From an uncultured Bacteroidales bacterium (lineage in GTDB: Bacteria; Bacteroidota; Bacteroidia; Bacteroidales; Bacteroidaceae): 8,153 nt of DNA. A model generated the notes under the pieces. It ran no database searches. It saw nothing but the letters and a program-made list of their open reading frames with translations, and was not told the origin of the DNA. The stretch spans positions 1 to 8,153 of the forward strand of contig CACZRQ010000137.1 in the NCBI GenBank assembly GCA_902783615.1. The letters run 5' to 3'. Below are positions 1 to 6,604 of the stretch, in pieces (position 1 is the stretch's first letter; every line of letters starts with the position of its first letter). The translations under genes and the position numbers were made by a program.

Positions 1-162
1 AAAGACATCAGCACTGAAATCAGCGTAGTTTTCAGTGCGCCAAATGCACAAAATGCCTTCTTTCGTTGCATAAATTCTAGTTAAGGTCAAAGTTAAGTAA
101 GTCAGGTTAAAACAAAAAATGTTTAACGGTTTTGTGCATTCTGTGCAATGATGTCGGCAAAC
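1..162. repeat. Inverted-repeat-rich region 3' of the integrase gene
   Basis: No coding frame is convincing here. Three inverted repeats are visible: GACATCA at 4-10 with its complement at 149-155; GCACTGAAA at 11-19 with TTTCAGTGC at 30-38 (9-bp stem, 10-nt loop); and ATGCACAAAA at 44-53 with TTTTGTGCAT at 130-139. AGTTAAG occurs at 79-85 and again at 91-97, exactly 12 bp apart, and GGTTAAA follows at 105-111. TGTGCA is also repeated directly at 133-138 and 142-147. The integrase is read leftward into this stretch, so the 11-38 hairpin could help end its transcript, although only a weak T run follows on the minus strand. The repeats also suit a recombinase-binding or attachment region. That role is inferred; no crossover core could be fixed. 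Confidence 0.5.
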
Positions 163-1458
163 TCATTCAAGCATCTTTGCCGCTGCTTTGTCAGCTGCTT
201 GGTTAGAGGTAATCTTGATGTATTCCTCAGTTTGCTGTAAGGACGCGTGCCCCAAAAGTTTCGACAGGGTGAGGAGGTCAATCCCCCACTTGTAGTAACA
301 TCTGGTGGCGAAGGTACGGCGTGCCGTATGAGTGCTGATAAGTTTGTAGAGGGGCACTTGTACGGATTTGTAATCGCTGTGTTCCTCCGAGAGTATCTGC
401 ACCATGTTGGTCAGTCCCGCTTTCAATGCAATCTTAACTAAGTAATAGTTCGCTTGGGTAGAGGTGTATTTCGGCAGTTGGTAGTGATATTTCTCCAATA
501 TCTCTTTAGCTTGCCTGGTGATGGGCACAATCACTCGATGGTTGCGCTTGTCCTGTATCAACTCCACCATCTCGATGCCACGCTCGTTGACGTAAATGGT
601 GTTGCGATTCACCTTACTGATGAAATCGCTAAAGCGCTGTCCCAAATTGCAATTCAACACGAAAAGATCGCGCACCTCTTCCTCTTTTGGTTTCAGGCCC
701 TTGCATTGATAGAGCAACTCCACCTGTGCTTCTGTCAATGCTGGACGATTCCAACTATTGTCCTCAACCTTGGGCAAGCGATAAATCTTATCGGTGCCAT
801 TCCTGAAACGTTCCTCACGGCTGATGTACTCTGCTTCCTCAGCTTCGTTCAGTCGAGCAAAGACAAACTTGATGTATTGATTGTGGCTGTTGGTGCACAA
901 CTCACGCTCATCAAAGAGGTATTGCCCAAATTGGCGGATCAACTGCTTGTTTACGTCATGAATAGACAGGTTTGGCTTGCCTATTTGTTTCAGGAATCCT
1001 TCGAATACCCGCAAGCGAAAGTAATATACATCTTTACTGCTATTTGACTTTCGGCTATCGTGTATCAGACGGCTGAAGATATAAACTGCGGTGTGTTTCT
1101 TGTTCACTGTGGATACATTTCCGTGATAAACAAAACTTTTCAGAATATCTTCTGCTTGGCCTATCAGCATTGGATTCTCACAGAGGTAACGCTTGAACTC
1201 TACAAACACTTGTCTGAGCTGGTGGATGCGCTCGTTCACAATCTGGTTGTTGTGGTTCTCTAACTCTGAAAGTGTGCGTCCCATCTTAGCTTCTTGGCTG
1301 AAAGGACTCCAATGGGCAGGATAGACTTTAACGCCTGTGGACAATTTACATTGTCGCTTGTTTACCCGCGCATACAAATAAATCTGCGTGGGTTTGTCGC
1401 TGTTTGGCTTTCGAAGCACAAACGAACATTTCATTTCGGTGATGAAAAACTGTTTCAT
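163..1458 (-). CDS. Tyrosine recombinase / phage-type integrase (Bacteroidales mobile-element type)
   Basis: A complete 431-residue site-specific recombinase of the tyrosine integrase family, which would cut and rejoin DNA at attachment sites through a 3'-phosphotyrosine intermediate. The domain order fits Bacteroidales mobile-element integrases. An arm-DNA-binding domain spans about residues 10-95 (IYLYARVNKRQCKLSTGVKV), a SAM-like core-binding domain about 120-205, and the catalytic domain about 240-425. Expected catalytic residues are present: R275 (GQRFSD), probable K304 in the beta-hairpin, H377 and R380 (HTARRTFAT), H404 (LLGHAS) and nucleophile Y413 (EEYIKI). Length is normal and the frame is intact, so the enzyme is probably active. 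The first ATG is preceded by CGGAG only 2 nt away; the second Met (residue 9) lacks such a site, so the longer form is chosen. No excisionase or other transfer gene is next to it. The element it serves may lie beyond the left edge. Confidence 0.93.
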   Translation of the reverse strand: MKQFFITEMKCSFVLRKPNSDKPTQIYLYARVNKRQCKLSTGVKVYPAHWSPFSQEAKMGRTLSELENHNNQIVNERIHQLRQVFVEFKRYLCENPMLIGQAEDILKSFVYHGNVSTVNKKHTAVYIFSRLIHDSRKSNSSKDVYYFRLRVFEGFLKQIGKPNLSIHDVNKQLIRQFGQYLFDERELCTNSHNQYIKFVFARLNEAEEAEYISREERFRNGTDKIYRLPKVEDNSWNRPALTEAQVELLYQCKGLKPKEEEVRDLFVLNCNLGQRFSDFISKVNRNTIYVNERGIEMVELIQDKRNHRVIVPITRQAKEILEKYHYQLPKYTSTQANYYLVKIALKAGLTNMVQILSEEHSDYKSVQVPLYKLISTHTARRTFATRCYYKWGIDLLTLSKLLGHASLQQTEEYIKITSNQAADKAAAKMLE

Positions 1459-1768
1459 AACTCCGTTTCACATTTTTGTTTAACATAATGATAAAAAGAT
1501 TAAGAATTAAACATTTCATAATAACACAATCCAAACAGGGTGGCCGCAAAAGCAGTCACCTGTCAAATTCTCTCACAGTTAAGAGGTTGATGATGTTATT
1601 GGTTAAATAAACTTCGTTTCTTCTTCAATACGAAATAATAAGGTTTAGGTTCATAATGGCCGGCAAGCACATGCGTGTGAAACGGTTAAGGTTTAGGTCG
1701 TCAGTCTCAGGCCGGCGTTAGCTCTTCATAGTTCTCAATAAAAAATGCGTATAATAGGTAAGTGTAGC
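1459..1768. other. Non-coding spacer upstream of the integrase, with direct repeats
   Basis: About 310 bp between the integrase start and the GH43 stop, with no convincing gene. The part next to the integrase (about 1470-1540) is very A+T-rich and should hold its promoter, but no clear TAnnTTTG box was found on the minus strand. AGTTAAG at 1577-1583, GGTTAAA at 1601-1607 and GGTTAAG at 1684-1690 repeat the heptamer type found on the other side of the integrase. A 12-bp direct repeat and a GGCCGGC repeat lie at 1639-1716. No clear terminator follows the GH43 gene: a CTACAC/GTGTAG pair (1783-1788 with 1762-1767) spans its stop codon and a six-T run on the minus strand lies about 20 bp further on, but the two are not adjacent. 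Confidence 0.5.
1639..1716 (+). repeat. Two-copy direct repeat, period about 48-52 bp
   Basis: TAAGGTTTAGGT occurs identically at 1639-1650 and 1687-1698, 48 bp apart. In each copy GGCCGGC follows, at 1658-1664 and 1710-1716, so the two half-motifs are kept in the same order with spacers of 7 and 11 bp. The sequence between them differs. CACATGCGTGTG, an imperfect palindrome, lies between the copies at about 1669-1680. This could be a duplicated protein-binding site or a degenerate tandem duplication; its place upstream of an integrase favours a recombination role, which is an inference. Confidence 0.6.
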
Positions 1769-2794
1769 TTATTGCAAAGATTCTACACCTTCAAAGGTTA
1801 TTTTCACTGGTTTGATAAAGCCTTGCTCGTCGAATTCCAGCTTGTCTATGCACACCACCCGTTCGTTGGCTTCCTTTAGTCCCAAAGGACGGCGGTGGTA
1901 AATAATATAATAGGTGTCTTTTCCAGGAACCTTTACTACAGAATGGTGTCCGGCACCAGTAGCCACGTCAGGATCCTGTTCCAATATCTTGCCTATACGT
2001 TTGAATGGTCCGAAAGGAGAATCAGCTATTGCGTAGGCCACGCAATAGTTTGGTCCTGTCCAGCCCCCTTCCGACCACATGAAGTAGTACTTGCCGTCTT
2101 TCTTCAACATAAATGGACCTTCCACATAGTTTTCTGGGGTAATCTCTTTATAGACTGAGCCATCTTCAAAAGGTACAATACTCAGTAAATCTGAACTGAG
2201 TTTCACCATGTTGCAATGCTTCCAGCCACCATAATACATATAGAACTGTCCATCGTCATCGCGGAACACAAACTGGTCAATTGGTTGTGCACCATTAATG
2301 ATTTGTGAGATCAACGGTTTGCCCAAAGCATCATGGAAAGGACCTTCCGGAGTATCGGCCACAGCAACGCCAATGCCCCCAGGTTTCTCATTGCTTTGAA
2401 TATCATTGGCACTGAAGAACAGATAATACTTCCCATTAGCTTGTAATGCTGCAGGTGCCCACATGGCATATTTCGCCCAACTCACATCGTGTCTGGTTAA
2501 GATACTGCTATGCTTGGTCCAATGCACCAAGTCCTTCGACGAGAATGCATCGAAATGGGTCTGCAAATTATAGGTTTGGCTATAGGCATCTGTTTCTCGT
2601 TCAGCATCAGCCTTGTATGTTTCAATATCCTCGCCCGACAAACGAGAGGTTGTGGGATAGATCCAGAACGTATCACCATAAACCACCCCTTCAGGATCGG
2701 CATACCATCCTGGCAAAATGGGATTCCCTGAATTTTGTGCATGAAGCAGAATCATTGCACAAAGGAATAATGCCAAAGCTATAAATCTTCTCAT
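1769..2794 (-). CDS. Secreted glycoside hydrolase family 43 protein
   Basis: A 341-residue family 43 (five-bladed beta-propeller) glycosidase. Known members are mainly arabinofuranosidases, arabinanases, xylosidases and galactosidases acting with inversion; the substrate here cannot be decided. Residues 1-20 form a signal peptide with a likely type I site after HAQ and no lipobox, suggesting periplasmic or secreted location. Typical landmarks are in order: D33 in WYADPEG (probable general base), WAPAALQANGKYYLFFS at about 112-128, D173 in PIDQFVF (probable pKa modulator), E225 in NYVEGPFM (probable general acid), and H283 in GAGHHSVV. It appears to be a single catalytic domain with no added carbohydrate-binding module. 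A charged stretch at about 50-78 (many Asp, Glu and Lys residues) sits between the first strand and the FDAFSSKDLVHW motif and may be an inserted loop. The start is the only Met before the signal peptide and lies just downstream of a promoter-like sequence. It is divergent from the barrel/oxidoreductase operon. Confidence 0.92.
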   Translation of the reverse strand: MRRFIALALFLCAMILLHAQNSGNPILPGWYADPEGVVYGDTFWIYPTTSRLSGEDIETYKADAERETDAYSQTYNLQTHFDAFSSKDLVHWTKHSSILTRHDVSWAKYAMWAPAALQANGKYYLFFSANDIQSNEKPGGIGVAVADTPEGPFHDALGKPLISQIINGAQPIDQFVFRDDDGQFYMYYGGWKHCNMVKLSSDLLSIVPFEDGSVYKEITPENYVEGPFMLKKDGKYYFMWSEGGWTGPNYCVAYAIADSPFGPFKRIGKILEQDPDVATGAGHHSVVKVPGKDTYYIIYHRRPLGLKEANERVVCIDKLEFDEQGFIKPVKITFEGVESLQ

Positions 2795-2824
2795 GGCTAT
2801 TTGTAAAATTTGTTATTCATGTTG

Positions 2825-2853
2825 CGAAGATACATAAAAAAAACATGAAACAA
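2825..2853 (-). promoter_or_regulatory. Probable promoter of the GH43 gene
   Basis: Read on the minus strand, 2832-2825 is TATCTTCG, one base off the Bacteroidota -7 consensus TAnnTTTG. A TTG lies upstream at 2853-2851 with an 18-nt spacer, close to the usual 19-21. Transcription would begin near 2818, giving a leader of about 25 nt before the ATG at 2794. This is assigned by consensus only. Confidence 0.5.
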
Positions 2854-2897
2854 TGACTTCGTTGTCTTAATTTACATGTTATTTCAATAATTTGTTG

Positions 2898-2905
2898 TAA
2901 ATTTG
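2898..2905 (+). promoter_or_regulatory. -7 box of the barrel/oxidoreductase operon
   Basis: TAAATTTG at 2898-2905 matches the Bacteroidota TAnnTTTG -7 element exactly. No good TTG is found at the expected -33 distance (about 2874-2878 reads ACATG), so basal strength may be low or an activator may be needed. The predicted start of transcription, around 2911-2913, argues against a TTG start codon at 2903 for the downstream gene, which would lie inside the promoter. It supports an ATG at 2915 or 2924. Confidence 0.55.
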
Positions 2906-2923
2906 CAGCTAAAGATGAGAAAT

Positions 2924-4636
2924 ATGAAAAAAAATACTATCCTTCTGCTGTTATTTTGCATTGGGTGGGTATCTGTAGCTTATGCGCAGGACACCAATGA
3001 ATTCCAACGTATTGCCAGACGTATTATGGATGCATACGACATAGGCGATGAACTGGAACACGCTCCCGATTCAGCTAATTTCTATGGTGGCGTTTACCTT
3101 GGAGCGGGTACCAATGGTCGTGCCATGCCATCAGGCTATTTCACTTATTTGAAAAACCGTATTCTGCTCACAAGCCAGCTATCGATTGACATCAGTGAAC
3201 TTAATACTGAAAAAGATGTCAATACGAATTTCAACAGTCATGCTAACCAGTTGACCAGTTCAGATGTTCTTACCAAATATGAGAAGGTGGATTTCTCTAC
3301 ACGCCTTGATTATGAGATAAGAAAAGGTCAGATTTTTACCATAGGTGTTTTAGAAAGCTTTGACAATAATCGAATCACCGAGAGTACTGTTAAAAATGGA
3401 CATGAGGCCGATGGAACTGAGAAAGAATCACTTTACGAGAAGCAGCGCCGCTTAAACCGCGACTTAAAGCTGGGTGGCCTTTTGCAATATATTCACGACT
3501 TTAATCATGCGGGACGACTGACGGCTCGCCTGAACATCAAGTACAATTATAAACCTACTGACTTAAAATCTGACACTTGGGCTGCCCACACCGAGAAATC
3601 TATGCGTAAGCAGAACCAAACACTCTACAATTTCGACCCATACGCCATGATTAGGTTCCAATCAAAGGCGATAGGCGGATTTAAGTTCGGGATTGAGGAA
3701 AAATATGGAATTGAAAATATGCGCATCAATGACACCTCAACAAAGTTCAACTTCAACACCTATTCTTCCTTAACTTCGCTTTCTGCAGCTTATTCTCATA
3801 AATGGCTGGCACTTGATGCAACGTTAAAATACGAACACTTTATAAATGATATCGACGATCACCAAAGCCAAGATTATGATAGGACTTACAATGATTGGAT
3901 GCTTTCAGCCAAAGGTACGGTGAAGGTGGACTCAAATAACAAGTTTGTGCTTAGTTTCAAGAGTGGTGTCTCACGACCCACCTATACGCAGCTCTATCCC
4001 TTCATCCATTTAGGGAGTAGTATAGGCGTGATGGTAGTTGGTAATTCTGCACTCGAACCTTCGAAAAACAGCGAAGTGAAGCTTAGCTATACACACACAG
4101 CACCTCATTTCACCCATACCCATAGCTTGTCATATAAATACGTCAGCGATGACATCTCTCAGGTTTCGTCTTTTGATGAGGCGTCTCAACGTTCTGTGAA
4201 GACATGGATCAATGATGCACAATACGGTTACCTGCGTTATGCCGCCGAGGGTGAAGTACGTGCCGGAATCTTCTCAATGACAATGGGGTTCCACGCCCAA
4301 TACCTTGATTATAAAGGTAAAAAAGTTTCTACCGACAGAGCCTGGTCATACAGCTTCAAGGCTCGCCCGCAGTTGGAATTACCTAACGGATGGACATTAG
4401 CCACTGTCTTGCTTTATACAGGTCGTGAGACACATCGCCATTACTATAACCAACCTGATTTTTATTGGTCGCTCCGTGCTGTGAAGCAATTCAATAAATG
4501 GGCCATGTATGCTTTTGTGCAGGACATTCTCCAGCCTGACCACAAACAGGTACTGACCAATACTGACTATAACACTACAACTGTGACCAAACCCCACACT
4601 CGTTGTCTAATCGTGGGATGTTCTTACACATTCTAA
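2924..4636 (+). CDS. Outer-membrane beta-barrel protein, TonB-receptor-like barrel without a plug
   Basis: A 570-residue exported outer-membrane protein. Residues 1-22 are a signal peptide (MKKN, hydrophobic core, AYAQ), cut by type I peptidase. The remainder shows alternating amphipathic strands rich in Tyr, Phe and Lys, and the protein ends in CSYTF, the aromatic C-terminus typical of barrel proteins handled by BAM. SRPTYTQLYPF (350-360) followed by GNSALEPSKNSEVKLSY (373-389) is typical of the barrel of TonB-dependent receptors and the related Bacteroidota outer-membrane barrel family. Unlike the usual receptor of about 800 residues or more, no carboxypeptidase-regulatory-like domain, TonB box or plug is visible; barrel-like sequence begins around residue 53. 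It may be a porin-like or anchoring barrel, or a receptor that has lost its plug. The ATG at 2924 is preferred for its lysine-rich signal start and purine-rich upstream AAAGATGAGAA; the ATG at 2915 is possible. Only 9 bp separate it from the oxidoreductase gene, so both are probably co-transcribed. Confidence 0.82.
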   Translation: MKKNTILLLLFCIGWVSVAYAQDTNEFQRIARRIMDAYDIGDELEHAPDSANFYGGVYLGAGTNGRAMPSGYFTYLKNRILLTSQLSIDISELNTEKDVNTNFNSHANQLTSSDVLTKYEKVDFSTRLDYEIRKGQIFTIGVLESFDNNRITESTVKNGHEADGTEKESLYEKQRRLNRDLKLGGLLQYIHDFNHAGRLTARLNIKYNYKPTDLKSDTWAAHTEKSMRKQNQTLYNFDPYAMIRFQSKAIGGFKFGIEEKYGIENMRINDTSTKFNFNTYSSLTSLSAAYSHKWLALDATLKYEHFINDIDDHQSQDYDRTYNDWMLSAKGTVKVDSNNKFVLSFKSGVSRPTYTQLYPFIHLGSSIGVMVVGNSALEPSKNSEVKLSYTHTAPHFTHTHSLSYKYVSDDISQVSSFDEASQRSVKTWINDAQYGYLRYAAEGEVRAGIFSMTMGFHAQYLDYKGKKVSTDRAWSYSFKARPQLELPNGWTLATVLLYTGRETHRHYYNQPDFYWSLRAVKQFNKWAMYAFVQDILQPDHKQVLTNTDYNTTTVTKPHTRCLIVGCSYTF

Positions 4637-4645
4637 TTTATAATT

Positions 4646-6511
4646 ATGAAGAGACGGCTTGTTTTTTTGTTTATTTTGAACCTCTTTGCAAGTTATTCCC
4701 TTGCTTCAAACCTTTGGATAGAGACTGAGACCTTCCAAGAGAAGGGTGGTTGGGTTCTGGATCAGCAATTCATGGATGAGATGGGATCGCCCTATCTCCT
4801 GGCACACGGCATGGGCATACCCGTTGCCGATGCTCAGACTACGGTTGAACTGCCAGAACCAGGTATCTATTATATCTTCGTGCGCACATTTAACTGGACT
4901 TCGCCTTGGCATCAAGGTTCTGGGCCAGGTGCTTTCCTGTTGTTTGCCAACGGAAGAAAGACCACGAAGCAGCCATTGGGCACAACGGGGGACAAGTGGG
5001 AATGGCAAGCCGCAGGTAAGGTGACAGCTAAAGACAGGCATCTCACACTCGTACTCCATGACCTAAGCGGTTTCGATGGTCGATGTGATGCCATCTGGCT
5101 GACCACTGATCCTACCGACCTTCCTCCATCAAGGGAATCAGAACTGACATCTTTCCGTAGGCTACAGTTGGGACTAACTGACAGTCCCCAGAGTGCAGGA
5201 CAGTTTGACCTTGTGGTATGCGGAGCAGGTACGGCAGGAATCAGCGCGGCAGCTGCGGCTGCAAGATTGGGCATGAAGGTGGCTCTCATCAACGACCGCC
5301 CCGTGCTGGGAGGCAATAACAGTTCTGAGATAAGGGTTCACATGGGCGGTGCCATCAACATAGGGCCTTATCCACGGTTGGGTGATTTGCAGAAGGAGTT
5401 CAACCCCAGCAGAGGCGGCAATGCACAGCCCGCAGACTATTATGAGGACCAAAAAAAGATGGACTTCGTCAATGCCGAGCCCAACATATCCGTTTTCACG
5501 AACTATCATGTCAATGCCGTGAAGATACAGGACGGGCTGATACACTCTGTTACGGCCCAACACATTGAGAACGGACGTGAACTGGCTTTCTATGCTCCGC
5601 TATTCTGTGACTGTACGGGCGATGGCACTGTAGGCTATCTCGCCGGAGCCGACTACAGGATGGGGCGTGAGGCACGTGATGAGTTCCACGAGTCCAGAGC
5701 TCCAGAGAAGGCCGACTCCTTGACACTTGGTGCCTCCATCATGTGGTATTCCGAGGACACGGGTAAACGTTCCAGCTTCCCAGAATTCCAGTATGGCATG
5801 AACTTTACCTCTGAGAACTGCGAGCGGGTGACCATGGGCGAATGGACTTGGGAAACGGGCATGATGGAGGATAAGACAAAACACCTGGAGCGTGTGCGCG
5901 ACTACGGTATGCTGGTTGTTTATGCCAACTGGAGCTTCCTGAAGAATCATACACCTGACTCACTGGGCTATGCCAATCGACAGCTTGGATGGGTGTCCTT
6001 CATGGCGGGAAAACGTGAGAGTCGCCGACTGATGGGCGATTACATTCTGAAACAGGATGACATGACACGCTACCTGCTTCACGAAGACGGCACAGCAGCA
6101 GCAACCTGGACCATAGACCTGCATTTCCCAGACTCGATAAACTCGATGAAGTTTCCTGGACGTGAGTTTAAGGCTCAAACTCGCCACACCCTCATTTATC
6201 CTTACCCCATCCCCTACCGCTGCCTTTACTCGCGCAACGTGAACAACCTTTTCATGGCTGGGCGGTGCATCAGCGTCACCCATGTGGCACACGGCAGTAT
6301 CAGGGTCATGCGCACCTTAGGCATGACAGGTGAAGTGGTCGGAATGGCGGCATCCATCTGTCACAAGCACGCCTGCCTTCCTCGCGAAGTATATCGTTCC
6401 CATCTTTCTGAGCTGAAGGATCTCATGCAGAAAGGCGTGGGTGACCCCACTCTGCCAAACAAGCAGGAATACAACATAGGAAGCGGGCTGAAAGAACCTC
6501 CTACTTTGTAA
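4646..6511 (+). CDS. Exported FAD-dependent oxidoreductase with N-terminal carbohydrate-binding-like domain
   Basis: A 621-residue flavoprotein of the FAD_oxidored type. Residues 1-20 form a signal peptide (no lipobox), so it acts outside the cytoplasm. Residues about 22-155 form a beta-rich domain beginning LWIETETF and including GIYYIFVRTFNW and RCDAIWLTTD. This looks like the jelly-roll, carbohydrate-binding type of module seen in secreted Bacteroidota enzymes; binding is inferred. The Rossmann FAD site follows: VVCGAGTAGISAAAAAARLG (190-209), with GxGxxG at G193, G195 and G198. Then come LGGNNSSEIRVHMGG (221-235), DCTGDGTVGYLAGADYRMG (322-340), the family-typical KRESRRLMGDYIL (456-468), and the C-terminal flavin region around NLFMAGRCISVTHVAHG (534-550). 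The electron acceptor and substrate are unknown. It lies 9 bp after the barrel gene and is the last gene of the operon before a strong terminator. Hand counts on a few lines suggest higher G+C than the barrel gene. Confidence 0.88.
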   Translation: MKRRLVFLFILNLFASYSLASNLWIETETFQEKGGWVLDQQFMDEMGSPYLLAHGMGIPVADAQTTVELPEPGIYYIFVRTFNWTSPWHQGSGPGAFLLFANGRKTTKQPLGTTGDKWEWQAAGKVTAKDRHLTLVLHDLSGFDGRCDAIWLTTDPTDLPPSRESELTSFRRLQLGLTDSPQSAGQFDLVVCGAGTAGISAAAAAARLGMKVALINDRPVLGGNNSSEIRVHMGGAINIGPYPRLGDLQKEFNPSRGGNAQPADYYEDQKKMDFVNAEPNISVFTNYHVNAVKIQDGLIHSVTAQHIENGRELAFYAPLFCDCTGDGTVGYLAGADYRMGREARDEFHESRAPEKADSLTLGASIMWYSEDTGKRSSFPEFQYGMNFTSENCERVTMGEWTWETGMMEDKTKHLERVRDYGMLVVYANWSFLKNHTPDSLGYANRQLGWVSFMAGKRESRRLMGDYILKQDDMTRYLLHEDGTAAATWTIDLHFPDSINSMKFPGREFKAQTRHTLIYPYPIPYRCLYSRNVNNLFMAGRCISVTHVAHGSIRVMRTLGMTGEVVGMAASICHKHACLPREVYRSHLSELKDLMQKGVGDPTLPNKQEYNIGSGLKEPPTL

Positions 6512-6569
6512 AAAACTTACTGTTAAATGCGTCAGAATTTAAGACAAAATTCTGCGGAAAACAGGAAGC

Positions 6570-6604
6570 AGCAGCACTCACCTCACTAGTGGGTGCTGCT
6601 TTTT
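6570..6604 (+). terminator. Rho-independent terminator of the barrel/oxidoreductase operon
   Basis: A 12-bp stem pairs 6570-6581 (AGCAGCACTCAC) with 6589-6600 (GTGGGTGCTGCT), with one G-T wobble and a 7-nt loop, followed directly by a T run (6600-6604). It lies 58 bp after the oxidoreductase stop. A weaker A+T-rich hairpin, CAGAATTT at 6533-6540 with AAATTCTG at 6547-6554, precedes it. There is no A run on its left side, so it should act on the plus strand only. Confidence 0.9.

Noticed and set aside
454..1047. 197-codon plus-strand frame opposite the integrase
   Set aside because: It is antisense to an intact integrase with all catalytic residues; no motif or ribosome binding site is seen.
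1762..1788. Terminator hairpin of the GH43 gene
   Set aside because: The stem is only 6 bp with a 15-nt loop across the stop codon, and the T run on the minus strand is not adjacent to it.
2903..2923. TTG start adding seven residues to the barrel protein
   Set aside because: TTG at 2903 lies inside the exact TAnnTTTG promoter box, so it would not be in the transcript. The ATG at 2924 gives a proper signal peptide.
4706..6292. Several long minus-strand frames opposite the oxidoreductase gene
   Set aside because: They overlap a well-supported gene with family motifs throughout, and they have low-complexity or proline/histidine-rich translations typical of antisense shadows.
1769..6511. Complete polysaccharide utilisation locus
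   Set aside because: There is no SusC/SusD pair and no linked regulator in the window, and the barrel lacks the plug expected of SusC.
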